Positions 46,346 to 58,913 are shown, counted from the stretch's first letter. The stretch is 64,000 bases of DNA from Siderastrea siderea (GCA_964030785.1 OZ034967.1:61147712-61211711); one strand, 5' to 3'. The notes: generated from the letters alone by a model not told the origin. Numbers and translations: made by a program.

Positions 46346-49300
46346 GTAAGTTATTTATTTTTATTTTTTTAACTTCACTTACCCTGAATTTAGAAGACAT
46401 TGCAGCTTGTTTGGATAAGAGCGCTCATGATGTAAGTTTCACGAGAAATGTTCCTGTGAGCAAGACCGAAATTCTTTGGTCGATTACAAAATAGCAGAAA
46501 TCTCAAAATCATGAATGCCTGTTTCGAACATAATAAATCAAATCTGAATTTCCAATTGTTTCAGTGTGCTGTTAAATTATTTAATTACTTTTTGTTTTTC
46601 GACTTGTCAGTGTGGCTCACAGAAAAGTAATTTTTTTCACCCTGCTTAACAGTTTCTCTACCAGTGACAACATAATCATAGTAAAAAAAAAAGTAAATGC
46701 AAAAATATACATATTGGTACAGTTTCGCATTTTGCTTCAAAAGTGCGCGCTTGAGATGAAGTCGTAAAGGCAGTCAAATAAAACCCCCGTAAGAAAAAAA
46801 AACTTAGGTGTTGTGCGATTATATATGCTATTATTAATGCATTCGAGTCTTTTCTTGTTTCAGCAATGCAAAGTTGACCTATACCGCTGCATCAAGGCTG
46901 GTAATGACACCAAAAAGGAATGCATGATCAAATACAAAGGACTGCATGGCATCACTGATCCCCACCATGCCCTACTTTGTGGTAAGTACGATAACACGAA
47001 TTTATTCAAAAATAAACATGACACGGGCCAGCAGGTTATCTTAGTTCAAACCCAATCATTTTACGTAACTAAAACTGAAAGCATATTTTTTAATCCATAT
47101 AAACGCAAATAGCTGAACAAATGGTGTTTTAAATGGCCAACATTGAAACGAATTCTAAAATGACAAAAGTCAAAATGAACTGTGGCTACTATAGAATGTC
47201 TCATACATAATATGAAAATAGATATAACATGAAAATGCACATTACATTTTAATAGAGGTGAATAAGAAATGAATAAAGGCAAACTTTTTACAGCAATATC
47301 GAAAGGTTTAATTTAGAGCAAGATGCCATGTTCAAGCGTTTTCTTCTTTTAACTATTACCTTTATTAAAGCAAACAAAAAAATAACAATGAACACACAAC
47401 AAAACTGTACCAAAAAAAGCCTAAAAAGCCCTAAACAACACTACAATACTCTAATACTAATTGCAGACAATGTAAATAAACAACTTACTTACATCTATAA
47501 ACATGAAAGGTTTACATTAAGTGACCCCTTGCTTAACACGAACATAACAAAAAATTGACTTGGAAAGAAAGGAAAACAATTTACAAACTTTTTAGGACAG
47601 ACTGTATGTTTGTACAAGGACTGAGATAATCTGCTTTCCAGTTAAAGAAAAAAAATTAATCAAGTGAACGTCTCGATTCTATACTTAAAGTTGAACTTAT
47701 ATGGAACTACCATTTAGCTTGCTTGAATAGATATATTACTTCATGAATAGGACGGAGTGTAGTTGAATTTTCTCGTAACCCCCGCAGTAGAGTGTTGCTT
47801 CAGTAGACCAAACAGAGTTTTCTCAATCATGTTCAAACGATGTGTTTCGTTTTTCATGTCTCAAATCAGAGGCAATAGCACTAGATATAACAACAGCTGG
47901 AAGCTGAAGTTTGCTTGCCCCCCCCACCCCCCCCCCGTTTCTTATCTGTTGATAATGCATTCAGTCAGCATGCCTTCAAAAACTATTACAAGAGTTTTAA
48001 CTTCTTTTAATACCTATTGCACATACAACCTTTGAAAAACACTTTTTTTTCTCTGATATCAGCAGTGTATGTAATAACGAGGTTTGACTGTAAATGAGAT
48101 TAACAGGCTTTTTTGTTTATTTGTTTGTTTTTGTAATTTTGTTTGATATATTTATTTGCAGACCCTGTGCAAGAAAGACCTTAGTTGGTGTGTGAGTCAT
48201 GTGCCAGGCCTGAAAGAACAAGCTGTTTGTTTCTATGAATTCGCCAAATGTTTGAAGGACAGGGGACCCACGCCAGTCACCTATGCCCCAGACTCCCTCG
48301 CCATGGATGTACCCAAGGTAGACGACGAGCCTACTCGTGACCAGTTTACGGTATGTTAAACAGGGGGTGTGATATTATAGAAACTTTTCCAAATGGGAGA
48401 GCAATGTTGCTAAATATTAAAAAGAGATATTTCAACAAGGAAGCCCTTTCACAAATGTGATTTACAAAGCGGTCCTTAAGAAAATAAACTTAACAATTTC
48501 TTAGGCAACAGAATGAACTGAGCAAACAATAAGCCATATTCCTTTAATTAAGATAAAGATATATAAATTGATTAACAAAGCAAAAAGAATATAATTGAGT
48601 GCAATATAATTCAATAAGATGGCAGAGCGCATTACAGCCCTGAAATGTTTGAACAACTGCAGTTGAAGGTAGCAATGATAGTGCTGTTGTTTCATACGTC
48701 TACTGGTAGAGAGTTACAGTCCTTTAATGGCGTGGCAACGTAATCGTTGATTGCCCCAGTTGACTCTGACGTCATGTGCATTTCTGGTGTTATAAGGTGA
48801 AAATTATGTAGTGTAGCTAAGTAAATCTGAGATGGGATATATCAAATCGAGTATTATCATTTGTATAAATTTAATTTCCTGTCTGTTGTTCTATTTAGCA
48901 ATGCCAAATTTATCTGTACGATTGTAACGACAAGGGGGACCAGACTGCCATGGAGTGCCTTACAGACTACAAGAGTTGTATGGCTCAGCTGATTCCTTCT
49001 TACGTGGTACGTTGAAGAAGAGAAATGTATCTCTCTCGTGTTCATGCAGTGCATCTCAAGGACGGTGCCTCCTTTTGTTACTGCGCACACGTTCTGCGCA
49101 TCTCGGGATATTCGGGTTTCTTTAAAAGGAATTTGCCCACTAATCACAACAATATTTTTGCGCCGTTTAAGACTATGTGGAAAAAGCAGATCTTATCAAG
49201 GGCTATTAGAATCCAAAAAGAAAATGGGGGATCACGGCGCATTTTTCAGAGATAATTGAGCTTAAATTTGGAAAGAAATTGCCATACATTCTTTGTATTT

Positions 49301-50154
49301 TAACGTTGTTTTGGAATTATGGTTCACTAATTATCTCCGAAAAATGCCTGGTTACCCAAAATTTTTCTTTTTGGATTCCAATAACCCTTGCTGAGATCTA
49401 CTTTTCCCCAATTGTTATAACCTTTGCAAAAATACATCTGTATTACTCCTTAATAACATCATTGAGCTCAGAACTAACTGGAAACAGAAAAATACCCAAA
49501 CCCTCTTCGGCTGTCGTCGAGTTGAACTTACACAAGAAAGATACGATGCTTTCCATAACAATGGGAATCTATTTAACATTAATTAACACCAAAGGTTCCA
49601 AGATAAAATCTACTCTTGATAACTGGTGGCGAGTGTCGAATCTAATTTTTGTAACGTCGATATTCCATCAGATCAGTGCTTGGCTAAGCTAATATACGGG
49701 CAATAGTCAAAGCATGTTCGAACAATATACTTTTACATTCGATTAGCTCTTTTATCTTTTTATTAAACTATAACTAAAAAGACTGTTGTACATCTGTAAC
49801 TTTTAGACTATTTTAATTAGAAGTCGCTTCCCGTCGTATCAAAAGTTCATAAGTAACCCCGCCAAAACAAGGAAGAGTGAATCAGCCTGATGTATTGCTT
49901 TAAGTGACAGAAACTGAAACAAACGACCCAGATTCGGATCTCTGTAGCTAGGATTGTATTCGAAGAGATGGAAATATAGTGTAGAAGCTAAGCTGGAGGT
50001 TGCTCATGCGTCCTTGTATTTTGTTTGTTCTTAGGAAACGTGCAAAAAGGAAGCGGAGGAGTGCAACAAGAACGCCGAAGGATTCTTGGACAAAGCAAAG
50101 TGTGCTGCTGGCTTCGCTGCTTGTTTAGGCAACGGAGGTCCAACCCAGGCTTAA
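46238..50154 (+). CDS. Secreted Cx6C-module protein, five exons, exon 2 frameshifted
   Basis: Exons 46238-46345, 46864-46981, 48162-48350, 48899-49006 and 50035-50154 encode a signal peptide, an acidic segment and four Cx6C modules in the order short, long, short, terminal. All borders are GT/AG in phase 0, but exon 2 is 118 nt, one more than a multiple of three. An extra base lies in the AAATACAAAGGACTGCATGG stretch, where relatives have three bases between KYK and C. Full splicing would therefore shift the frame after exon 2; skipping exon 2 would restore it. It may be a sequencing error, a failing gene or a regulated exon. This module order is probably close to the ancestral one from which the ten-exon gene expanded. 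Function unknown. Confidence 0.7.
46864..46981 (+). CDS. Paralogue exon 2: short Cx6C module with +1 frameshift
   Basis: Acceptor TTTCAG|CAATGC, donor GTG|GTAAGT. It begins QCKVDLYRCIKAGNDTKKEC and continues KYK; after the extra base the family sequence (CMASLIPTMP..FV) resumes in the +1 frame up to the expected donor. Confidence 0.7.
48162..48350 (+). CDS. Paralogue exon 3: long Cx6C module
   Basis: 63 codons, TTGCAG|ACCCTG to ACG|GTATGT. Contains LCKKDLSWC, VCFYEFAKCLKDRGPTPV and an acidic 3' part (DVPKVDDEPTRDQFT), in the same place as the acidic linker of exon 4 in the ten-exon gene. Confidence 0.75.
48899..49006 (+). CDS. Paralogue exon 4: short Cx6C module
   Basis: 36 codons, CTATTTAG|CAATGC to GTG|GTACGT. 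It begins QCQIYLYDCNDKGDQTAMEC and ends MAQLIPSYV. Confidence 0.75.
49148..49441. mobile_element. Fold-back element in intron 4 of the paralogue
   Basis: Left arm (for example ATTAGAATCCAAAAAGAAAA) pairs with the right arm (TTTTTCTTTTTGGATTCCAA) over about 110 bp. The 137-aa open frame overlapping it (49279-49692) is therefore not a gene. Confidence 0.7.
50035..50154 (+). CDS. Paralogue exon 5: terminal Cx6C module and stop
   Basis: 39 codons plus TAA, acceptor TTCTTAG|GAAACG. Contains TCKKEAEECNKNAEGF and KCAAGFAACLGNGGPTQA. It lacks the Pro-rich extension of the ten-exon gene. Confidence 0.75.
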   Translation, partial: ETCKKEAEECNKNAEGFLDKAKCAAGFAACLGNGGPTQA

Positions 50155-50191
50155 ATGTGTTATAACAATATGTATCGTGATGTAAAGAGAA

Positions 50192-50197
50192 AATAAA
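50192..50197 (+). terminator. Poly(A) signal of the five-exon paralogue
   Basis: AATAAA lies 38 nt after the stop codon, inside AGAGAAAATAAAATTAAAAA. Confidence 0.6.
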
Positions 50198-51229
50198 ATT
50201 AAAAAAACCTCTGAAAATCGTAGACTTTCTCTTTTGTTTTGTTTTGGTTTTTGTTCATTTACATTTGTGCTTTTTTATGACTATGAAAGGAACCGTGGAA
50301 ACCTTATTTCCTCATCCTCCTTTTACTCCATGGTTATTAGACATGAGATACAAATGCAAACTAATTAAAGGGCAACTTAGGTCGTTCTGCACCCGTGCCA
50401 AGCTGGCTCGACTGTAGCATGACTGAAGCACGACTTGATTTCAGTTGTCGAATCTACTTCACTTAAATTTCAAATAAGTTTTCCAAAACAAACTCCCTCT
50501 TGAGCTTTTATAATTTTCGTGAAATTCCTAGAATCAGCTATACCAAACCATGGGCTGCGTCAATAAATCTTGGAAAAACTTGAACGCTGCAAAGGTTCTA
50601 TGATGGCTTCTTTCCAAAAAAAAAACACACTTTAAATGCAGGGAAAATGTTTTCACATAAACGATGGCTGCAAGCATGTGCCGTATTCAGTGTTTCACAG
50701 AAATAAATCTGCCAAATTTCTCAAAACTTATTCAGTATAAAATTCACAATTATCAGATATTCTACAACACTTGTTCACTTGCTGTTCAGCATGGTCATGC
50801 TAGTAGTCTTGTGCGTGAAAACATTGTTTGAATTTTTGGCAGGTCGAATCTATATTCGGATGATGGCCTTTTTTTAAACGACTTAATGATACAATTGAAA
50901 GCAATTGTAAAAACGGGAATTCTGTTAGACAGTCTTATCTTGGAGCTTATGACTGCTTTTGTAAAAAGTACTGAATACATCTTATTAGAAAATGCTTACA
51001 ACAATTGATTTGAATTCACACTAACTAAATAAATGTATAAAGTGTTGAAAACGCTTTTCCCAGGAGTCAAAATTTGTGCGTTATTACTATTTGGTTTTAC
51101 GTAGCTAGCTGATTTTTCAAAGTCACCAAACATTACATACACTGATGTACAAGAACTGTTAGCCGTTTTCTTAGGTATGACCACAAACGAGATTGATTCA
51201 ACCACCAAGCGGAGAACCAGAAGGTAAGA
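50198..51229. other. Intergenic, no gene seen
   Basis: AT-rich sequence between the paralogue and the LicD-like cluster, with no supported exon or named repeat. Confidence 0.5.
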
Positions 51230-51700
51230 GAAAAAAGTACTGAAGCCAAGAATGAAACACTAGCTGATTGATAACAAGCATGTAAGAGAGAAATAGTTGG
51301 GAACATTATTTTTCGTTCTTTGAGTTTGTTATAAATGTTGCACTACGAAGTGCGCGTGAGACCCTGGGAAGAGTGATCTTACTACACTAACATGCTGGCC
51401 TTGGAATCCTGTTAAGAAATGTATAAACACCAAACAGGCAGAAAATACCGAAGCTTGTAAACTTGACTTTCCAAGCCCATCGCTTGTAAGACGAAATGGG
51501 AATTGAACATTGGCTCATGTATGGACCCATTTTTGACGCCAGAAGAGAACACGATTAATATTTGGAGACATACGGTACAAAGTGGTAACTTGTATATATG
51601 CTTTAGACTCCAGATGCATCAATCGGGTTCCACTTCGGCTTGCGATTTACAGTTTTTAATGTTACTTCTCCTTAGTGTGGTTTATTGGTTAAGGATTTAA
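51230..51700. repeat. Partial duplication unit of the LicD-like cluster
   Basis: Shares GAAACACTAGC..GATAACAAGCATG and AAGTGCGCGTGAGACCCTGG-type segments with 51841-52020 and 57700-57890, followed by a short piece of the coding region (51380-51556). It is the most degraded of three units. Confidence 0.65.
51380..51556 (+). pseudogene. LicD/fukutin-like gene remnant
   Basis: About 177 bp match residues ~33-85 of the intact copy at 58914-59585, including GAAATGGGAATTGAACATTG (EMGIEHW) and the start of the YGSIFGARR region. Small indels break the frame, and the catalytic Asp motif and all downstream sequence are gone. Confidence 0.75.
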
Positions 51701-51939
51701 AAAAATCTTTGGTTTTCGCCCATGAGCGTTACCATAGTGTGGAAAAAACTCAAACTAACTTGGTATTCAACTGTCGCAGTTGGATAATTTACAGCTTTAT
51801 GAATTTTTTAAGGCCACTAATATAGCAGAAACACTTATAAAGGTAAGAATAGAATAAAACACCAGCCAATCGATAACAAGCACGGGAGAAAACAGTTTAG
51901 TTCTGAACATGTATTTTCCGTTCATTTTGTCTGTTTTTG

Positions 51940-52500
51940 GTGCCCACTAGTCCCGAGCCGTTCTCTTGTTCTCGAGAGCAAGTGCGAAGTGTACGCGAGA
52001 TCCTGGAAACAGGTTAGATGTCATTCAGTGACGTCAAAAAATGTCGCGCCAAGTCCAATAAACGCCAAGGCAACGCCTAGATACTAGGTACGAGGTGGGT
52101 ATTGTTGATGTCAGAAAGTTTGTGTAATTCATTGTTTCGTTGTAGTAGTCATTGTTGTTATTATTCTGCCCTGTAAAAGGCATACTATAATAAGGTCTTT
52201 CTAACAGAAAAAACAACGAAGTCTTCTCAGTATACTTTATATGCAGCATACTGAGTTACACCCACTGCAAGGCTTCAACGGGTTCAATATTTCCACTCTG
52301 CACCGTTCAATATTGTTCGAATGATATTAATTCAACTTTTCTTTTGTTCTCTAGTGTGAACAACAAAGTTGAATTCGATTGGCTACTCATTTGACAACGT
52401 ACAACAAAATTCCAAGTAGCAATGTTGCGTGTTGCATTTTGTTGTATTTTAATGATCAGACTGGGAGCAAATTCTGAAATCGCCCTTGCCTTCGCTGATG
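51940..52500. repeat. 5' flank of LicD-like copy 2, duplicated at 57780-58400
   Basis: Runs of high similarity include CTGGAAACAGGTTAGATGTC, AAGGTCTTTCTAACAGA and TTTTAATGATCAGACTGGGA with counterparts near 57850, 58030 and 58325. The tandem unit therefore includes ~0.6 kb of 5' flank. Confidence 0.75.
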
Positions 52501-52555
52501 TACGGCGAGGTTTCGAATTTCAATTTAAACACACTTCAGAGCAAGCCAAACAACA

Positions 52556-55361
52556 TGTTTAATGTTAAATCAAGACGCAGAGTTGTGTCGATATTGGTAG
52601 TCTTGTCGTCCTTGTATGCTTATTTGAGTACATATCAGTCATCGTACTACACTAACATGCCTTGGAATCCTGTTAAAAAATGTGTAAACACCAAAGAGGA
52701 AACCCAGCAGCTTGTAAACTTGACTTTCCAAACCCATCAATTGTTATACGAAATGGGAATTGAACACTGGCTCATGTACGGATCCATTTTTGGCGCCAGA
52801 AGAATTCAGGGTCTTCTTCCCTGGGACAACGACGCCGACATTGCATTTGATGGAAACGGAAGATTCGCTGAAATAACTTTCGACGAATTTTTTGCTCGCT
52901 TTAGGGCAGCAGACTTTAGCTTACGCAACAAGTGGATAAAAACCGGGTCATTTGTTGTCTCTTGCGATGGTTTGCCTTTAACCGTAGATTTGTTCGCTTA
53001 TTACGATCATGGAGGATTGATGAAAAGAACTGGGTTGGAATCATGGCTGTTTGCTATTAATCATCGTATATATCACGCTTTTCCAACAAGGCTTGTCAAA
53101 AGCCCTCTTCCAAAAACGCAGTTCCCTTGCGAAATGAAGCTAGGAATTCCTGGGAATTCCTAGGAATTTTTTCCTAAGAATTCCTAGGAATTCCTAGGAA
53201 TTCTTAGGAATGAAGGTGTGAATTTTCACGATAATTGGAACATGGAATTCCTAGGAATTCCAAGTTTCGCATGGTCTTAGATTAGCTTGGAAAAAATTCC
53301 TAGGAATTCCTAGGAATCTCAGAGGATTAAATAAAATCTGAAAAAAAAATTGAATTCCTAGGAATTTCTGGGAATTTCTGAGAATAGTTAATACTAGGAT
53401 CTAATGCACATCAAACAACAAACAAACTTAAAGTTGATTAAGTATTTATTCGAAAAATTCTAAGGATTCTTTACAAGTTTGTCATCCAGGCCAGAAAATT
53501 AAACCTTGTTTTGATTTATTGAAACTTTTAAACTTAATGCCTGCACTGTAAAACCTTAAACCTTTTCTTGTGAATATATCTAGAGCATTAATTCACCACA
53601 GTTTCAGCACTCTGGAAACTAGCCTGGAGACTACATTTTGTACTGACGCAGTGCAGCTGTGATTAAAATAACATCTCCACAGAGTCCATAAGAGTCTTTA
53701 TATGACATTGAATGCTATATTTCTCGGACATGTACGTGACCTACATGTATGTATTGTGCTCTGAAATTCACATCTGTTTCAGTGAATACATTTTGAAGAA
53801 TTGTCAACACAGTCAGTTACTGGAAGAAAATTCAATTCAACATTGGAAAAACTACAATTATTTAATTCTGAATACTTCTTTTAAATAAAGCTTCATCAGT
53901 ATACACAAAGTGAATCAGACAACAAAGTCATTGTCATATTTTGCTGTGTTCAATCAAAGAGGATTAGAGACAACTTACAATAAAATTACAATTGCATTGT
54001 GTCCTGGTAGTTTCAGTAGTTAAAAGTGACTTAGCTTTAATACTGAGCAGGCTACTCTTGACTTGACACTGCAGTGCTCTGGCCATGAGTGTCATATCTG
54101 TTCTCACAGCAGCTGATTATGAATTTTATTAGTGTAACTTTCAACTTGCTTCATTACAAGTTTAAAAATTTCCAATTATAAAATTTTAAAAGTTCATTGT
54201 AAGAGAATAAGGTATCTTTATGAACAGTGACACAGCCGCTTTACGACACTTCGACTTGCCGCAATACAGCTTTAAATAAAAAGCTTTCAACCACAATCTC
54301 TTTTGAACGAAAACTTTACTTACCTTAATGACATCGCCAAAGACACCGAATTTTTCTTTTAACATCTCCCAGCGCTAAATCGGCATTAAGAACAAAATAT
54401 TCCACAATTTATTGTCCGTTTCGAACACAATTAACAAGACTCACAAATTTTCCACAACTCAGAGCTGCGATCCGTGGCGCTGGCCGAAAAGATCGCAGCT
54501 CTGGGGAAGAGAGTGGAGGAGAGCAGTGACGTAACGAACATGCGCAGTGCGTTGTTCAGCTCTGTCATCTGAGCCTGGAATGATAAGGCTGCTGACCAAA
54601 GCGGCTCATTCATTACCAGTCTCTCCTAACATATTCAGGATTCCAAAATGGCGGCTGCTCCCGGTTCCACTTTTCTTGCTTACTTTAAGGATTGCATACT
54701 GCTAAGAAGTCACAACTGAATCGTTTTTTGGGACCTATGGAGACTTAGAACAAATTTTCTCCTGCAAAAGTTCGGAAACTACGGATTTTAATCGTTAAAT
54801 TGCTGAGTGGCTGCGTGAGTATTACTAAGACAAATATGCAATCAATGCTGAACAGATATCATCATGTAATTTAACAAGGTAAAGTAAAACTGATTATTCT
54901 TTGACAAATGATTTTTTTCTGTTTTATGGTTAATTCTTGCACAGACTAAGCATAACATTCCAAGTAGAAATTGAAACTCAAAATGTGCTTAGCTGAAAGT
55001 TTGAATATTTTGACAGATACATGTACTTTGTAGCAATAGCAGTTTTGTTTTTCGGTGGCTGTTTTATTTTTGTCCAAACGTCAAGAGATACTTGGTGTGA
55101 GAAAACTCCAAAGCAGTTTTAATTAGTGAACAGCAAACTGTAACTCTGAAAATTTCTACACTTAGATGACCACTCACAAATGCCCAAAAATAACACTTAA
55201 AGCTTTAACCTGAAAAAGTCTTTGAGAATTCTAAGGAACTCCTAGGAATTCCAAGCCTTATTAGATCGTATAAGATCTCAATTCCTCGCCGCGGAGATGA
55301 AATTCTAAAATTTCTGTATCGGTATAACTGGTGGAAAGAAGTGAAACCTAAAGGATGTTAA
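52556..55361 (+). pseudogene. LicD/fukutin-like copy 2, split by a ~2.15-kb insertion
   Basis: From the ATG at 52556 (an upstream in-frame ATG at 52486 adds a non-conserved leader) the frame follows the intact copy to NPLPKTQF (~53122), keeping the TM anchor, YGSIFGARRIQG and PWDNDADIAF. It then runs into inserted sequence and stops at 53161-53163. The missing end resumes at 55275 as ISIPRRGDEILKFLYRYNWW to stop 55359-55361, still intact. About 20 bp of target seem lost at the junction. Unless the insert is spliced out, the product lacks its last ~33 residues. Divergence from copy 3 is only a few percent. Confidence 0.8.
53123..55272. mobile_element. Insertion with GGAATTCCTA repeats at both ends
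   Basis: The left ~270 bp carry many overlapping copies of the palindromic unit GGAATTCCTAGGAATTCC (53141-53400). The right end has CTAAGGAACTCCTAGGAATT and CC (55231-55252). The interior (~1.8 kb) has no long frame. It includes a GC-rich inverted motif, GAGCTGCGATC / GATCGCAGCTC (54464-54503). No clear target-site duplication; superfamily unknown. Confidence 0.65.
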
Positions 55362-55608
55362 TTGGTTTGAAAACCAATCAGTTATTCATTTCTAAACACT
55401 CAATTACAATAGAAACCCGCCTTATTTTTCTTTTTGTTGTTGTTGTTTTTTTCATTGAAAGCTCATAAATTTTATCTAGTTACACTAGCTTGCTAATTTT
55501 CCGAGTGACCCACTCCTTGACAAATATTATCAATTTTACAGATTGTAACAGTGAAAGCTTTTATCCACCTGAATTAGGTATGCAGTCCATCAGTGCGTGA
55601 CATTTCAT

Positions 55609-55771
55609 AATAGTCCATTTTACAGTTGTGTGCTCAGTGATCTGACCTTTGAGTGGAAGCTAGGCTGGAGGTGACCTTGTTTTGATACAAACCCTCCTGC
55701 TCTTCATATGTAAATACAAACTAGTTAGCATGACAACAACATGATTTACATGTGAAAAGCAGAAGGGTCTT

Positions 55772-55802
<31 letters not shown>

Positions 55803-55850
55803 CCACTCAAAGGCCAGGACACTAAGCACACAACTGTAAAATGGACTATT
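55609..55850. mobile_element. 242-bp fold-back element
   Basis: AATAGTCCATTTTACAGTTG at the left is the complement of CAACTGTAAAATGGACTATT at the right. Pairing continues inward through TTTGAGTGGAAG and AAGGTCAACTCCAGCCT-type segments, leaving a short loop. Non-coding MITE. Confidence 0.85.
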
Positions 55851-55974
55851 TGACCGACCTCGAGGATTCTTCAGCTTGACCAAAGGTTATATACGTTTAA
55901 TCTCTCACAGAGAACGAGATTTGGAGAAAGTTATGTTCACAAAACAGTTATAAATTGTGTGTTTAGTCTCAGTA

Positions 55975-57394
55975 CAGTGTGTTGCCCAGTTTTCGTACAG
56001 TTTAGTTTGTAATCACTATATCTTTTCGTCTGTGAGACGAAAATTTCTGAAATTTCTTTTAAAGATAGCCCATTTACTTATCTTCAATATATAAAACGAT
56101 TGGCCGCTTGATCGACGTATGTTCAAAATTATACCATTTTTCCCAAACCTCCTAAGTTGCCCAGTCTTCGTACACCTGGCCCAGTTTTCGTACATCGACA
56201 AAACAACATTTCTCCAGGAAAACGCTTGACGGAAACTGATGAGTCAGCCACCCTGCTGAGTGCTTATCGTGTTTTCTCTTCGATTTGTGAATAAATATCG
56301 GCTTAGTGACCACTGTTTGGTGTACAAAGCAAATGGTTATTCGGGGGCTGGATGTTTAATCGATCCTGCAGAGTTGATTTTTTTGTCCCTCACTTTTGGG
56401 CGGCTTTTCTTACGCTCAATCCACTGTCTCGTACCTCATTTACTGTCTTGGTAAAGGTAGTGAACAGGTTACTATTCTGCTTATTACAACTGTTAAGAAA
56501 AGTCCTGCATAAGATTCGACGTTTTCCTTCCGTTTCCGCTTGCACCTTTAGAATAGCAAACTCTTTACTTCCGTTTCCGCTTACGCTTGCTTTTCTTACC
56601 TACTTTTGGAAATGTTTATTAGAATCGCAACAGCGTGAAAAAATCGGTAAAACCGGTAAACTAACGATATTTCAAGGTGTATGTCAACATTCTATGCATA
56701 GACATCTACCTTAGTTAATTACTTGACGATTTAGATTGTTTGCGTGGGATTAAGTTTATTAAATATTCGTGAACTTTGCATGACCTGGATGTAAAGCGTC
56801 GCTGTTATACCACAACAAATACATGTAGTGTATCGTACTTTGCAAGGATTGTTGTGTAATCTTTGCTGCACTTGCGACTTATTAGTTTTCGAACAGTAAA
56901 GTTTAAAATCCAGTTCTTTAACTTATTTAAAAATAGGTTTTGAGAAAGGCACAGCTAAGTGTACGAAAACTGGCACAGTAGGTCGAAATGTATGCGAAGA
57001 TTCTCACCGCTAAAATTCAGGAGCAGTTACATTTAAGCTGGCGTTGAAAGTTTTTCCATTCACTTTCATCTTTTATCTATCATCTGTCCAAAAATCATGA
57101 AGTTCCTTGCAAAATTACCAACAAAACGGGCTATTTGTTCATGTACAATACCTTTACTGTGCAGTGAAAAGTGCAAATATTAGCCTCTAAACTTTTACTC
57201 ACCTTGAAAGAAATTGTCCGCACTGACCTACTTCTTCGTCAAAAAGCCCGGCAAAACCGGCAATTTATACCTGAAATGTTCATTTTACTTTTGTAATTCT
57301 TCGCTTGAGGAAGATTTAAATGACCGACGAAAATAATCAAATAAAGTTCTTTTTGTACGAAAACTGGGCCCGTACGAAAACTGGGCAACATACT
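55975..57394. mobile_element. 1.42-kb Tc1/mariner-like element, TA target site
   Basis: The left end CAGTGTGTTGCCCAGTTTTC and the complement of the right end CAGTATGTTGCCCAGTTTTC match, both followed by GTAC. TA lies immediately outside each end (55973-55974, 57395-57396). TIRs starting CAGT with TA duplication are characteristic of Tc1/mariner. Further internal copies of GCCCAGTTTTCGTAC occur at ~56180 and, inverted, at ~56960 and ~57354-57370. No transposase frame recognised, so non-autonomous. Confidence 0.75.
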
Positions 57395-57479
57395 GTATGG
57401 GTAAATCATGTGATTGTTTCCGAGGGCTCGCCTTATCAACCGAGATCCAGCTTCTGATGTTCAGTCTTCAATTTATTTC

Positions 57480-58400
57480 ACTTTAATATAGTTTATTGGT
57501 TAAGGATTAAAAAACTTTGGTTTCCGCGCGTGGTCGTTACCATCTGAGTGTGGTAAAAAAAATTAACACTTGGCCAAATTAACTTCACATTATCCGCCGC
57601 AGTTGGATAACATGGATTTATGAATTTTAAGGGCCACTAATACAGGCCTTACATGCCACTTGGCATGAAGAGGATAGGTGAAGGTGAAGGGTGAATACAG
57701 CTAAAGATACTTAAGGCAAGATTGAAACACTAGCCGACCGATAGCGAGCATGGGAGAAAATAGTGCTTAACATGTATTTTCCATTCTTTATGTTTATTAT
57801 TGTTACATCTTAGTCTTAAACCATTTTCTTGTTCTCTCGAGCTAACGCAAAGTGCGCGCGAGACCCTGGAAACAGGTTAGGTGTCATTCAAAATTTTGCA
57901 CCAAGTCCAATGAACGCCTTTCAACGCCTAGCTACTAAGCGGGTATTGTTGATTTCAGAAAGTTTGTGTAATTCACAAGTACCTTGTAGTAGTCATAATC
58001 AATATTATGCCCTGTAAAGAGCATACTTATAAGGTCTTTCTAACAGACAAAACAACAAAGGCTTCTCAGCACGCTTTTTATGAAGCATACTAATGAGTTA
58101 CGCACTGCAAGGCTTCGTATAAACGGCTTCAATATTTCCATTCAACACTGTTATGATATTAATTCAAGTTTTCTTTTGTTCGTGGGTGTGAACGACAATT
58201 GAATTCATTCTGCTACTTTAATTTGTTTCACGTACAACAAACTTCTATCCAGCAATGTTGGGTAATGTCGAATCCGTTTGACCAAAGCCTGAGGCAATAT
58301 TTATAAGGTTGAATGGGTTTGAGTATTTTAATGATCAGGCTGGGAGCAAATTCTAAAATCATGCTTGTCTTTGCTCGTACGGTGAGGTTTCGAACTCCAG
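57480..58400. repeat. 5' flank of LicD-like copy 3 (duplication unit)
   Basis: Counterpart of 51690-52500. It begins near TTTATTGGTTAAGGATTAAA, also seen at 51682. The 500 bp from 58400 to 58913 are not shared with copy 2, whose coding region follows almost at once, so a segment was gained or lost here. Confidence 0.7.
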
Positions 58401-58913
58401 TGCACGCCACGTGCTAAAATGAAATGCAAATCGAATGCTGTCGAAAGTGGAAGAAGTTTTAAAAGTCAAATTTGTCGTGCTCCTTCAGGCTTAAAAGGTA
58501 ATCTTTATTAATTAGGCTTCTGTTATTTTCGAATACTGAAAACCATATATGGGCATGCCGGCCTAAGGCGATCACTTCTTTAAAAAACAATGGTTGCCTG
58601 AACGGATGTTCTTGTCCACTTTCAGCTTCTTTCTACAGGTATCAGAGCACATTGTCCTTCTTTTGCTTGTCAAGGTACTCTGTTTTGGTTTTTAAACGCG
58701 GCTATATGAAATAATACTCTCTTCTTGTTTTGTTTGTTTTAAATTTGCATTGTTTTCTGTCTTTTGTTTCTTTTCGTTGTTTGACGTCATTGGTGATCCT
58801 GGGTACACACAAACACGGGCGGACGTTTAATTTTACAATTTAATGTATATTGTGAAGAAAAACAAGCAGCTGATATCAGAGCTCGACGTTTTACCGATAC
58901 CGGTTCCAGCAAC

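Noticed and set aside
49279..49692. 137-aa plus-strand frame
   Set aside because: Overlaps the arm of a fold-back element within an intron; no domain or splice support.
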